NCBI GenBank assembly: GCA_964237235.1 | Contig: CAXSGY010000023.1 | Span: 1-64,000, forward strand | DNA length: 64,000 bases | From: GCA-002050365 sp964237235 | Lineage (GTDB): Bacteria > Acidobacteriota > Blastocatellia > Pyrinomonadales > Pyrinomonadaceae | Direction: 5' to 3' | In this document: positions 18,198 to 26,977 of the stretch, piece after piece | Numbering within the stretch: the stretch's first letter is position 1 | Layout: each line of letters opens with the position of its first letter | Made by a program: the position numbers and the translations under genes | The notes under the pieces: model-generated | Seen by the model: the letters and a program-made list of their open reading frames with translations, nothing else | What the model was told of the DNA's origin: nothing | Database searches by the model: none

Positions 18198-18857
18198 TTA
18201 TAAGCTCGTAAAACCGCGCTCGATAAACATTTCGCGCATCATTTCACGCGCTCGAAAAAGCCGGTTCTTCACCGTTCCGAGCGGCAAATTAGTGATCGCG
18301 GCGATTTCGTCGTAGCTTAAATCGCGCGTGTGTCTGAGCAAAATCAATTCCCTGTAAACCGTCGGCAGACATTTGACGACCGCTTCGATTTCGCTGCGCC
18401 ATTCGCTGCGTTCCCTTTCTTGTTCGGGTGTCGGCTGCGGGCTTTCGATTTGCAATTGATAACTGCCGTCTTCGTTCTGCGCTTCGATGCTTTGCTGATT
18501 CGTTGAATTGCGGCGCATCCAATCAATCGCCGCGTTGTGCGCGATGCGGTAAAGCCACGTCGAAAACTTATATTCCGCGCTGTATTTTTCCAAAGAATTA
18601 TAAACCTTGATAAAAACTTCCTGCGTGACATCGAGCGCGGCATCGTAATTATTCAGCATCCGGTAAACGTAGCCGGTAATCGGTCGCTGGTAACGGCGCA
18701 CCAATTCTTCAAAACCGTCCTCACGCCCGCCAATCGCTTTTTCGATCAGCTCGCCGTCGGTCAGAATTTTAATATTCGGAATCGCAAATGCTTCGGTTGT
18801 CATATTTGCAAAGTTATTACGCGATAGATTTTTGAATAGTTTCAAATCTGCGGACAA
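18198..18857 (-). CDS. ECF (sigma-70 family) RNA polymerase sigma factor
   Basis: Directs RNA polymerase to an extracytoplasmic-stress regulon. Up to 219 residues from 18857; an internal ATG at 18803 gives 201 residues beginning MTTEAFAIPN and may be the true start, since neither has a clear ribosome-binding site. Region 2 (FEELVRRYQRPITGYVYRML, then DVTQEVFIKVYNSL and KFSTWLYRIAHNAAID) and region 4 (LPTVYRELILLRHTRDLSYDEIA, LPLGTVKNRLFRAR) are complete. The linker is rich in Gln/Glu. The operon also encodes its likely zinc-finger anti-sigma factor. Confidence 0.95.
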   Translation of the reverse strand: MSADLKLFKNLSRNNFANMTTEAFAIPNIKILTDGELIEKAIGGREDGFEELVRRYQRPITGYVYRMLNNYDAALDVTQEVFIKVYNSLEKYSAEYKFSTWLYRIAHNAAIDWMRRNSTNQQSIEAQNEDGSYQLQIESPQPTPEQERERSEWRSEIEAVVKCLPTVYRELILLRHTRDLSYDEIAAITNLPLGTVKNRLFRAREMMREMFIERGFTSL

Positions 18858-18900
18858 ATGAAAAGCGAAAATAATTTTTTACTGAATCAACTTTAAAAAT

Positions 18901-19026
18901 GGAGCGCGGACGGCTCGTCCGCTTTTCGAGCGCGACAGCGCGAGACACACCGTTACCTTCAAATCGCGCGAAGGTAATCAAACAACATCGCTTGCGCTCG
19001 TTGGGCGGACGAGCCGTCCGCGCTCC
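18901..19026. repeat. Large GGAGCG...CGCTCC inverted repeat
   Basis: Perfect 22-base arms at 18901-18922 and 19005-19026 enclose an 82-base centre that holds a second hairpin (ttacctt ... aaggtaa, about 18952-18977). The arm contains the self-complementary cggacggctcgtccg. It begins seven bases past the stop codon of the PilM-like gene and may end that transcript. Same terminal hexamer as the elements at 13345 and 16129. Confidence 0.85.
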
Positions 19027-19032
19027 TTTTTT

Positions 19033-19968
19033 TTAATTCCAGCCGAGCGTCGCTAAACCGGCGGGCGCGGCGAGATCGTTGAAACTCAAAGTTTGCGCGG
19101 GCAAACTCAAGCCGACATCTCCGGCACTCAAAATTTTCAAAGGTCTGCCGATGGCTTCGTCGGCGATTTCCTTTAAGCGGGCAGGCGCGAAATTTTTGCC
19201 GACGACCAACAGTTTTTCGAGTGCGTTCGCGCTCGCTTCGCTGCCGAAACGGTCGCGGTAAAACATCAGCAGGCGATAAATTTCGTCGTCGGTTTCGTTT
19301 TCCGTGCAGGTCACCGAACGGACGACGGTCGGTTCGTCGCCGCGCAGCAGAAGCGCGACGAAACCGTCGAATTGCGAGCTGATTAAAAGCGCGTCCGTCT
19401 GTTTTTTCGCGTCGGTCAGCCAGTTCGCTTCGCTGACCGCGCGCGGCATAATCAGACCGGCGCGCCAGCCGAGCCGCTCGAACAAAGTTTCGTATTCGTC
19501 AATCACGCTCAATTTGACGGCGGTCGCAAAATAACGCGGTTTGCCGCCCGCTTCGGATTTGATTTTGCGGCGGGCAATGCGAAGCTCGCCGGCGGGCGCG
19601 CCGAACGTGTGTTCGGCTTTCCAATCTAAAATTTCCGTCAATTCGTCTTTTGAATTCGGCTCGTTTTCGAGCGTCAAAATCGCCGTCCGCGCCGTGTTGC
19701 TCGGCAATGAAACCGACCAGCGTTTTTGATTACGCAAACCGGCGTTCGTCGTCGCTTCGTCGAGCAGCACGAGCATTTCTTCGCCGTTCGCAATATTTTT
19801 TTCGATAAAATTCGGATTGAGCAAATGTGCGGGCAATTCGACCGTCGCCGCCTGTTTGATGCCGAAGCGTCCGCGCCCTTCTTTTTGCAGAGCGAGTGCG
19901 GTCAGCGTGTCTTTTTCAAAGCCGAGCGCGGCTTTCGGATAATTCGGATTTATTAAACTTTCCAACAT
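19033..19968 (-). CDS. PilM/GspL-like actin-fold protein of the pilus/secretion cluster
   Basis: A 311-residue soluble protein, no signal peptide. The start KAALGFEKDTLTALALQ resembles the first phosphate-binding strand of PilM/GspL-type actin folds, followed by WSVSLPSNTARTAIL and a paired DALLISSQFDGFVALLL segment, the second strand pair near residue 195. Sequence similarity is weak, so the family is inferred from length, these strands and position as the last gene of the pseudopilin-secretin cluster. In known systems this protein forms the cytoplasmic platform linking the ATPase to the inner-membrane parts. Confidence 0.6.
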   Translation of the reverse strand: MLESLINPNYPKAALGFEKDTLTALALQKEGRGRFGIKQAATVELPAHLLNPNFIEKNIANGEEMLVLLDEATTNAGLRNQKRWSVSLPSNTARTAILTLENEPNSKDELTEILDWKAEHTFGAPAGELRIARRKIKSEAGGKPRYFATAVKLSVIDEYETLFERLGWRAGLIMPRAVSEANWLTDAKKQTDALLISSQFDGFVALLLRGDEPTVVRSVTCTENETDDEIYRLLMFYRDRFGSEASANALEKLLVVGKNFAPARLKEIADEAIGRPLKILSAGDVGLSLPAQTLSFNDLAAPAGLATLGWN

Positions 19969-19977
19969 AATTTTTGT

Positions 19978-20053
19978 AATGGAAAACGGAAAATGGAAAA
20001 TGGAAAATTAATTTAGTCTCAAATTTTCCATTTTCCATTTTCCGTTTTCCATT
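19978..20053. repeat. Perfect palindrome of ttttccatt words
   Basis: Perfect 32-base arms at 19978-20009 and 20022-20053 made of the repeated word tggaaaa, with a 12-base loop. It fills the gap between the pseudopilin gene and the PilM-like gene. One arm of the same word also occurs at 3715-3740. Confidence 0.9.
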
Positions 20054-20056
20054 TAT

Positions 20057-20521
20057 TCAATAATCAGAGTATGACTTGCCGTCGCTGTCTTCGCCTTCAG
20101 CCAGACTTTTCACGTCTTTCAAGCCGTCTTCGCCTTCGACCGAATTGACATCCGCGCCGCGAATCTCGGTCCATTCGGTTTTTTCGGAAATCGGGTCAAC
20201 CGGCTTTTCGCGCAGGTATTCGCCCGTTACCAAATCGTCTATTGATTGCGGCAATTTTCCTTTGTCCGCGCCGTATTGACTGATTGCGCGGCGCATCGTA
20301 TCGAGATTTTGCTTGAGAACATTTTCCCGCGCCGTCTGCACGCTACGCATATAAGCCGGAATCGCCACCGAAATCAGAATGATGATGATAAACATCGAAA
20401 TCATCAATTCGAGTAGCGAGAAACCTTTTTGCGCCTTCAGCTTCCGCGCCGCAATTTTCGCCGCGTCGTCTTTCACTGCTAACTGCTCGCCGCTCACTGC
20501 AAACTTAAATTTACCAATCAC
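20057..20521 (-). CDS. Pseudopilin (GspG/PilE-like), with an unusually long leader
   Basis: A 154-residue type II secretion pseudopilin. The prepilin site is KAQKG/FSLLELMIS with Glu at +5, followed by a hydrophobic helix (34-56) and PAYMRSVQTARENVLKQNLDTM, then GKLPQSIDDLVTGEYLREKPVDP, a pattern seen in GspG proteins. The leader is about 33 residues, much longer than usual (5-20), because a repeat word encodes the peptide FAVSGEQLAVK within it. Its start overlaps the preceding pseudopilin gene by 11 bases. Prepilin peptidase is not in the window. Confidence 0.88.
   Translation of the reverse strand: MIGKFKFAVSGEQLAVKDDAAKIAARKLKAQKGFSLLELMISMFIIIILISVAIPAYMRSVQTARENVLKQNLDTMRRAISQYGADKGKLPQSIDDLVTGEYLREKPVDPISEKTEWTEIRGADVNSVEGEDGLKDVKSLAEGEDSDGKSYSDY
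20473..20502. repeat. cactgct-word repeat within the pseudopilin leader
   Basis: The degenerate word (c)actgct(a/c)a is repeated at 20473-20502, inside the leader of the pseudopilin frame. The same word type is present in frame in metG at 37129-37162. Confidence 0.65.
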
Positions 20522-21167
20522 TGTATTTCTCCCCGTTCAAGGCTTCGCCGTCCGTTGCGGAACGCGCGTCAAAAACGTTTACTTCGTCCCAATCGCCGTC
20601 TTTTTCGGTTTGATACGACGAGTGCAGCTTCCAATCGGATTTGCCGGTCATCGGATCAACCGGCATCGTTCGCAAATAAACTTTTTTCTTGTCTTCCTCG
20701 TCCTTATCCTTAAAAACATTCGATTTCGGATCGTCGCCCAACCCGTTGTTCGTGTTGATTGACAAACCGCGCGGCTTGACCTTTACGCCTTCGACCAGAA
20801 TGTCGAGGCTCGGCGGAAAATGGTCGAGATTGTCCGTTTCAAAAATTTTACAATCGTCAATAATCACGCGGCTGCGCGGATCGGTCTGAATCGGCGCGCC
20901 GAGATTGCCCGGCACGTTCGGCACATTTCCGGCGACGTTGCCGCTGTTGCACGCGCCGAGCGAATCGCGATGAAATTCGTCAATCGCGCTGCGAATTTCA
21001 CGAAGCGTTTCACGCAGTTCTAATTCCTTCTGCCGCTTGACGGCGTTCTGCGTCAAAGGAATCGCGCCCATCACCAAAATCGCCAGCACCGATAAAGTGA
21101 TTATCAGCTCGAGCAGGGTGAAGCCGCCTGATGATGTTTGATTTTCAATTTGCGATTGATTTTTCAT
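20511..21167 (-). CDS. Pseudopilin-like protein
   Basis: A 218-residue protein with a prepilin leader ending SSGG/FTLLELIIT (15 residues) and a hydrophobic helix (16-38). After PLTQNAVKRQKELELRETL comes a globular domain with a FPPSLDILVEGV segment and a TMPVDPMTGKSDWKLHS segment, both typical of GspG-like pseudopilins. Two Cys (in LGACNSG and DDCKIF) could form a disulphide. It follows the secretin gene after 28 bases and overlaps the next pseudopilin gene. The start region (NQSQIENQ) is also repeat-like. Confidence 0.85.
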   Translation of the reverse strand: MKNQSQIENQTSSGGFTLLELIITLSVLAILVMGAIPLTQNAVKRQKELELRETLREIRSAIDEFHRDSLGACNSGNVAGNVPNVPGNLGAPIQTDPRSRVIIDDCKIFETDNLDHFPPSLDILVEGVKVKPRGLSINTNNGLGDDPKSNVFKDKDEEDKKKVYLRTMPVDPMTGKSDWKLHSSYQTEKDGDWDEVNVFDARSATDGEALNGEKYSDW

Positions 21168-21195
21168 TAATGTTTCTTCGATGCCGTTTCGCGGA

Positions 21196-23814
21196 TTAAT
21201 AGTTGACCGCGAAGGTTTTGCCGTCGGCGGTCACCATACTTAAAACATCCGAGACGAATTCGATTTCCGGTTTGCCGTCGGTCAAGGCTTCGATTTCGAT
21301 GTAAGCCAGCACGCCCGAAGCGTTTTTGGCATCATCGCCCGACGATGCGAGAGTAACGAACATTTTGCCGCTTTCGTTGACAAACGGTTTCGCGGCGGTG
21401 TTTACCAGATTCGTGCCGAACGCTTCGCCGTAGCTGACCGAACGGACGGCGACTTTTGTTTGGTCGAATTTCAAACCGAGCGTCGCCGAACGAAAAGCCG
21501 TCGCGCTTTTAATCATCACCGCAACCTTCGTTTTTTCGCCCGCCTTCATTTCGGAAAGCGACGGCAAAATTTGCAGGTCAGCCGTCGGCGCGTTCGTTTT
21601 CGGCGCGTCTTCGATTGGCGCGGCGGTCGTTTCCGCGGATTTATTTTCCGAAGTCAGGCTCGTCTGTCCCAACTGCAAAGTTTTTCTGACGCTCGAATCA
21701 ATCGGTTTCAAGCTGCTGATAATCGGCGGAGCTTCCTGCGGCGCAGTTTCGGTTTTATTTTCCGCCGTTGTTTGGGCGGCGTTCGTTTCGGTTTTGTTTG
21801 TCGTTTCCGCGCCGTTCGTTTCAATTCTGTTCTGGTCAACCGCCGCCGAAGTTTGCGCCGGATCCGTTTTGACATAAACCGGTTCTCCAGTTTTTTGGCT
21901 CGGCAATTGAGCCTTTGCCACGTTGCTCGCGCGACGCGCGACGGCTAATTGTTCTTCGGCTTCGTCCTGAATAATCATCGCTTCGAGCGAACCGCTGGTC
22001 GGTGTCGCCACGCTGCCCGTCGGACGTTCGGCTTCGTCTTCGGGCAAAATCGCCGGAGCGCGTATGACGCGCGGCGTAACGGCGATCACAATATCAATCT
22101 GCTGATTATTTCTTTTCGGTGCAGTAAAAAATCTGCCCAAAATCGGTATCAAACCGAGCAGCGGCAAACCGGTGCGCCCGCTGGTCTCATTATTCTGCGC
22201 GACGCTCGCCAATAATAAGGTTTTATTATTTTGGACACGCGCCGTTCCTTTGATCGTCCGCTCGGTGAAAATCGGATTTGCTGAAGTTCCGCCGGCAACA
22301 TCTTTCGATTCGATCTCCATCTTCACCTGCACGTCTTGATTCGGAAAAACAATCGGCGTGAATTTAAGCGTCAGACCGACTTGCTCATAACTAACGACGC
22401 TTGCCGCGTTATTAAAACCATTGTTGCCAAAACCATTGCCGGTTCCGGTAGTATTACCCGTTGAATTGTTACCGTATCCTAAAAGTTGCGCCGACTGCAC
22501 AGGAACGCGCTGCCCGATTCGCGCCGACGAATCTTCGTTGTTGAATGCGTGAATCTGCGTCGAGGCGATTAGTTTCGTATTTGATTTGTCCTGTAATGCC
22601 ACCAGATTAATTGCCGGAATGACCAGTCCGACTCCAAATGCCGCCGGCACGATGCTGGAGACAATGCTTCCGGTCGCATCGGTAACTGATTTAGTGATTC
22701 CGAATTCGTTATTGCCGAAGCTGCTGGCAGTCGTGCCGCCAAGATTGCCCAGTGAGCTGGAAGTGCCGATTTGATTACCGAGCTGCAGCAGATCGGTTTT
22801 GTTGACTTCGTAAATCTGCACGTCCATCACGACTTCGGCGCGGTCTTTATCAAGTGAATTGATTAAACTGCCGATGATGCGAATGTTTTCGGTCGTATCG
22901 CGAATCGTCAAGCTGTTCGTCGCCTTGTCCACGAGCGGCTGCGAAGGCGCGCGTCCCTGTTGCGGCGGAATGGCAAACTGCACGACCTTCGCCACTTCGG
23001 TCGGGTCGGCGTTCGCTAAATAAAACGTTCTTAAAACGAGTTGCTGAAATTTGATGCGCTGTTCCTGTTTGGCGATTATAATCGTGCGCGGTCCGACTTT
23101 TTGGAAGAACAAGCCGGTTTGCAAAAAGATATAATCGAGGGCTTTAGCCGCCGAGACTTGTTTTAAGTCAATGTAAACTTTTTGACCTTCCTGCCCGCGA
23201 AAAGATTGATCGTCAAACAGCACATTTAAATCAAGGTCGTTCGCCAGTTCACGAATAATATATTGTAAAGGCACGCCGCTCGGAAACGGCAGATCGCGCA
23301 GTTTTTCGAGCTTTTGCGGAACGACGACCGAATCGCGCGGCGCGGCGGTTTTTTGATAACCGGTCGGCACAAGCTTGACACCGTTCGCATCGGTTTCGGT
23401 TTTTTCCTGTGAATCATCGTCCGGACTCAAGCCTTTTTGCAGGCGCAGCATTCTGACCATTTCCGATTTCGCCAATTCATTCGTCGAATCGTAAGCGTAA
23501 GCGCGGCGGAAAGCGTCGTATGCGCCGATGTAATCTTTTTCGTTCGCCTGCGCCGTGCCTTTTTTGATATACATCTGCGAAGCGTTAAAAGTCGCGCGTT
23601 GATAATGCAGACGATATTCTGGGTTTTTCGGATCGTCCACAATCGCCAGCGCAAATTCTTCGACGGCTTTGTCCCATTGCTCGGCACCTTCGGCGACCAT
23701 TCCGGCTTTGAAATGCTTCTTGCCGTCGGGCGCGGCGAACGCGGCGGTCGGCGAAAGCATTGCGGCAAATAAAAATAAGGTAATTGAAATGCGAACAAAA
23801 GCGGTTTGTTTCAT
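21196..23814 (-). CDS. Type II secretion secretin (GspD/PilQ family) with C-terminal cohesin-like domain
   Basis: An 872-residue outer-membrane channel. Signal peptide 1-27; TPR-like helices (30-130); an STN/secretin N0-N1 region (LPSGVPLQYIIRELANDLDLNVLFDD, near 178-255); an N-domain with LANADPTEVAKVV and ATNSLTIRDT (270-330); the secretin core (about 345-590) with FTPIVFPNQDVQVKME and TGLPLLGLIPILGRFF. After a Thr/Ala/Glu-rich linker (600-740) the last 125 residues resemble a cohesin-type beta sandwich (TADLQILPSLSEMKAGEKT, LKFDQTKVAVRSV, VLAYIEIEAL). It lies 181 bases after gspE in the cluster. Cohesin-secretin fusions are not part of classical GspD. Confidence 0.9.
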   Translation of the reverse strand: MKQTAFVRISITLFLFAAMLSPTAAFAAPDGKKHFKAGMVAEGAEQWDKAVEEFALAIVDDPKNPEYRLHYQRATFNASQMYIKKGTAQANEKDYIGAYDAFRRAYAYDSTNELAKSEMVRMLRLQKGLSPDDDSQEKTETDANGVKLVPTGYQKTAAPRDSVVVPQKLEKLRDLPFPSGVPLQYIIRELANDLDLNVLFDDQSFRGQEGQKVYIDLKQVSAAKALDYIFLQTGLFFQKVGPRTIIIAKQEQRIKFQQLVLRTFYLANADPTEVAKVVQFAIPPQQGRAPSQPLVDKATNSLTIRDTTENIRIIGSLINSLDKDRAEVVMDVQIYEVNKTDLLQLGNQIGTSSSLGNLGGTTASSFGNNEFGITKSVTDATGSIVSSIVPAAFGVGLVIPAINLVALQDKSNTKLIASTQIHAFNNEDSSARIGQRVPVQSAQLLGYGNNSTGNTTGTGNGFGNNGFNNAASVVSYEQVGLTLKFTPIVFPNQDVQVKMEIESKDVAGGTSANPIFTERTIKGTARVQNNKTLLLASVAQNNETSGRTGLPLLGLIPILGRFFTAPKRNNQQIDIVIAVTPRVIRAPAILPEDEAERPTGSVATPTSGSLEAMIIQDEAEEQLAVARRASNVAKAQLPSQKTGEPVYVKTDPAQTSAAVDQNRIETNGAETTNKTETNAAQTTAENKTETAPQEAPPIISSLKPIDSSVRKTLQLGQTSLTSENKSAETTAAPIEDAPKTNAPTADLQILPSLSEMKAGEKTKVAVMIKSATAFRSATLGLKFDQTKVAVRSVSYGEAFGTNLVNTAAKPFVNESGKMFVTLASSGDDAKNASGVLAYIEIEALTDGKPEIEFVSDVLSMVTADGKTFAVNY

Positions 23815-23995
23815 ATTTTTGGCTATTCGGTTCGTTTTACTTAAATATCAGATGCAAAAAAGTCTGTATGCGAGTTTATACACGCGACTTTCGGGGCGAA
23901 GTTTCAAAATTAAAGCTAAATAATTGAAACCTTTTGTATTTTCAACTTATCGCGCGAAAAAATCAACCGGTTCTTTTATTAAACGCGCGATTGGA

Positions 23996-25681
23996 TTAAA
24001 CGAAAGTGACGCGGTTGATTTCGTGCAGCGTCGTCTGTCCGGCGAAAACTTTTTTAACCGCCGATTCGCGCAGGCTCGACAAACCCTCTTTTTCGGCGGC
24101 GCGGCGGATTTCCGAACCCGGACGGCGCGCGACGATTAATTCCTTGATGTTGTCGGACATATCGAGCAGTTCGTGAATCGCCGTTCTGCCGCGATAGCCG
24201 GTGTGATTGCAGGCATCGCAGCCGACGTTCATATAAAATTCGCGTCCCTTCACTTTTTCCGGCGACAAGCCCGATTCGTGAAATTCGTCTTCGCCCGGCT
24301 GATAATGACGCTTGCAAACCGGACATAAAAGTCTGACCAGACGTTGCGCGAGAACGCAGTTCAAAGCCGAAACAAAGTTGTAGAGGTCAACCTGCATATT
24401 CAAAAAACGCCCGATGACATCAATCACGTTGTTGGCGTGAACCGTCGTAAAAACAAGGTGTCCGGTCAGCGCGGAGTTAATCGCAATCTGCGCCGTTTCC
24501 TCGTCGCGGATTTCGCCGACCATCACCTTGTCCGGGTCGTGGCGCAGAATCGAACGCAGCCCGCGCGCGAACGTCAAGCCTTTTTTCTCGTTGACGGGAA
24601 TCTGCATAATGCCTTGCAGCTGATATTCGACCGGGTCTTCAATCGTGATAATTTTATCTTCCGGGTTGCGGATTTCGTTGAGCGCGCCGTACAGCGTCGT
24701 CGTTTTTCCCGAACCGGTCGGACCTGTAACGAGAACCATTCCGTAAGGTTCTTTGATGTATTGCCGGAAATTTTTCAAATCATCCGGGTCGAAGCCGACG
24801 ATTTCCAAACTCAGATTTTTAAATTCTTCCGAGATTTGTTCCTTATCCAAAATACGAATCACGCAGTTTTCGCCGAACGAAGCGGGCAGGATCGAAACGC
24901 GAAAGTCAACGGTTCGACCTTTGTAGCGCACGCGGAATCTGCCGTCCTGCGGAGTGCGGCGTTCGGCGATGTCGAGTTCGGACATCACCTTGATACGCGA
25001 AATCAAAGTCTGATGATAAGCGATGTCAATCGGATCAACCTTTTGATACAGCGCGCCGTCAATGCGGAATTTCACGGCGACATCGCGGTCGCCGGCTTCG
25101 ATGTGTATGTCGGAGGCGCGTGATTCCATCGCGTTGTAAACGATTGTGTCAACCAATTTGATAATCGGCGACATATCCGCGTCGTTCGCCAATCGGTCAA
25201 GGTCGAGAACTTCTTCGCCCTGATCGGTTTCCTTGACGAGCGAAATTTTAAAAGTCGAAGCCGCTTCCTGCAAAACTCTCTGCGTCGCGTCGCCTTTTCG
25301 CAAAACGACATCAATCGCGCCCGCCGTCGCCACATACGGCACGATGCGGACGTTTAAGACGTTTTCGAGTTCGTCAAGAACTTCGAGATTTGTCGGGTCA
25401 GCCATTCCGACGTGCAGATTTCTGCCTTCTCTTTTGAGCGGCACGAATTGATTGCGAAGCATCAAATCAACCGGAATTCCGGCGAGTTCTTCGTAGCTGA
25501 TCGGCGAAGATTTACCCGGCGGCAGCAAATCAATATACGGCAGCCGGTAACGCTTCGCTAACGCTTTCGCTTCGACGACTTCAGGCGGTTCGTTATCCAA
25601 AAATTTCGTGGCGACCGTCGGCGGCAAAGTCGCCGCCGTTGCCGTTGCCGTGTGATTATTTCCGTTCGTATTATTTTCCAT
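23996..25681 (-). CDS. gspE: Type II secretion / type IV pilus assembly ATPase GspE/PilB
   Basis: A 561-residue cytoplasmic hexameric ATPase that powers pseudopilus assembly. The N-terminal GspE domain (about 45-150) has GMADPTNLEVLDELE. The ATPase core has Walker A GPTGSGKTTT near residue 335, the Asp box (TIEDPVEY), Walker B (VMVGEIRDEETA) and the His box (LTGHLVFTTVHANN). A four-Cys zinc site, CPVC...CDAC, lies near 452-487. Ends LHEINRVTFV as in PilB/GspE. It follows gspF after 54 bases. Confidence 0.97.
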   Translation of the reverse strand: MENNTNGNNHTATATAATLPPTVATKFLDNEPPEVVEAKALAKRYRLPYIDLLPPGKSSPISYEELAGIPVDLMLRNQFVPLKREGRNLHVGMADPTNLEVLDELENVLNVRIVPYVATAGAIDVVLRKGDATQRVLQEAASTFKISLVKETDQGEEVLDLDRLANDADMSPIIKLVDTIVYNAMESRASDIHIEAGDRDVAVKFRIDGALYQKVDPIDIAYHQTLISRIKVMSELDIAERRTPQDGRFRVRYKGRTVDFRVSILPASFGENCVIRILDKEQISEEFKNLSLEIVGFDPDDLKNFRQYIKEPYGMVLVTGPTGSGKTTTLYGALNEIRNPEDKIITIEDPVEYQLQGIMQIPVNEKKGLTFARGLRSILRHDPDKVMVGEIRDEETAQIAINSALTGHLVFTTVHANNVIDVIGRFLNMQVDLYNFVSALNCVLAQRLVRLLCPVCKRHYQPGEDEFHESGLSPEKVKGREFYMNVGCDACNHTGYRGRTAIHELLDMSDNIKELIVARRPGSEIRRAAEKEGLSSLRESAVKKVFAGQTTLHEINRVTFV

Positions 25682-25735
25682 CTGTTTTGTCAGTTGTTCG
25701 TTGATTGTCGTTCGTTGCTCGAAGAATTTAAATTT

Positions 25736-26977
25736 CTAGTGTTTTCCGCTGAACGGTCCCGAAGAAATCGTTTGAATAATCGGCAGATAAATCGCCAGCA
25801 GAATCGTGATGACGATGCCCGCCATAAAAACGAGAATCACGGGTTCGAGCAGAGTCGTTAATTGTTCGAGCTTGACTTCGGATTCGGCATCGTAAAAGTT
25901 TGCCACTTCGTCGAGCATTTCGCGCAGAGAGCCGGATTTTTCGCCGATGCCGATCATATCGAGCGCGAGTTCAGGAATCCAGTTCGCCGTCGCTAAGGAA
26001 TCCGTAAAAAGACGACCTTCACGAATCAGCGGCAAAACCGCCTGACTGCGCCGCCGGAGTTCGAGGTTGTTGATTGATTGCGAAGCGATGTCCCAGGCAT
26101 CCGGCACGGTGATGCCGCCCGAGAGCAGAGTCGAAAGCGAACGCGCCAATTGCGAAGTCGTCATTTGTTTGATGAGCGGTCCGACAATCGGCAGCTTGAG
26201 CAGAAGTTTGCCCAGAAGCAGTTTTCCGTTCGGCGTTCGGAGCCAGACGAACAGCGAAAATCCCAACACCAGCAGAAGCGGCAGCAGCCACCAGATATTG
26301 CTCGAAACAAAATTTGAGAAGCCGAGAACGACGAGCGTCACGGTCGGCAAGCCTTTATTGGTGCTGAGACCTTTGAACAAATCGGACATTCGCGGCACGA
26401 TGTAAAGCGTTAAAAACGCGACCATCAGCATCGCCGCCGTCAAAAGAAAAAGCGGATACGCGAGCGCGCCGCGCAGTTTTCGAGACACGCCGACGCTGCG
26501 TTTCAAATAATCAACATACCGCGCCAAAACGTCGTCGAGCGCGCCGCTTTTCTCGCCCGCAAGCAGCGAAGCCGTGTAGATTTTCGGAAAAACACCCTGC
26601 GCTTCAAACGCGTCGGACAGCGGAATGCCGCTTTTGATTTTCGTTTCGATGTCGGCGAGCATCGTCCGCAGAGTCGAGGAAGCCGAGCGGTTTTTCAGCA
26701 AATTGATTGACTGCAAAACCGGAATGCCGGCGCGCAGAAGCGCGGAAAGCTGTTGATTGAATAACAAAAAATCGCCCGGCTTGACGCGACCTTTTTTCCC
26801 GCCCGCGCCGCCGAACGGCAAAACCGCCGACAAACCTTTTTCGGCATTGGCGACCGTAAACACTCGAAAGCCTTCGCCTTCCAGCCGCGTTCTGGCTTCG
26901 GCGGCGGCGGCGGCTTCGACCACGCGCGTTAAAATCTCGCCCGAAGGCGTTCCCAAGCGACAAATAAATTCAGCCAT
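25736..26977 (-). CDS. gspF: Type II secretion inner-membrane platform protein GspF/PilC
   Basis: A 413-residue membrane protein. It contains two T2SF domains (about residues 73-195 and 275-400), seen as FNQQLSALLRAGIPVLQSINLL, GAYPLFLL-type segments, MTTSQLARSLSTLLSGGITV and LLEPVILVFMAGIVITILLAIYLPI, with three membrane helices. It starts the minus-strand cluster gspF-gspE-secretin-pseudopilins-PilM-like. The short N-terminal region (MAEFICRLGTPSGEI) is the usual cytoplasmic start. The promoter is probably in the 336-base gap to the divergent VWFA gene. Confidence 0.95.
   Translation of the reverse strand: MAEFICRLGTPSGEILTRVVEAAAAAEARTRLEGEGFRVFTVANAEKGLSAVLPFGGAGGKKGRVKPGDFLLFNQQLSALLRAGIPVLQSINLLKNRSASSTLRTMLADIETKIKSGIPLSDAFEAQGVFPKIYTASLLAGEKSGALDDVLARYVDYLKRSVGVSRKLRGALAYPLFLLTAAMLMVAFLTLYIVPRMSDLFKGLSTNKGLPTVTLVVLGFSNFVSSNIWWLLPLLLVLGFSLFVWLRTPNGKLLLGKLLLKLPIVGPLIKQMTTSQLARSLSTLLSGGITVPDAWDIASQSINNLELRRRSQAVLPLIREGRLFTDSLATANWIPELALDMIGIGEKSGSLREMLDEVANFYDAESEVKLEQLTTLLEPVILVFMAGIVITILLAIYLPIIQTISSGPFSGKH

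Noticed and set aside
18901..19026. Considered as a transposon terminal inverted repeat pair
   Set aside because: The 82 bases between the arms cannot encode a transposase and hold only another hairpin.
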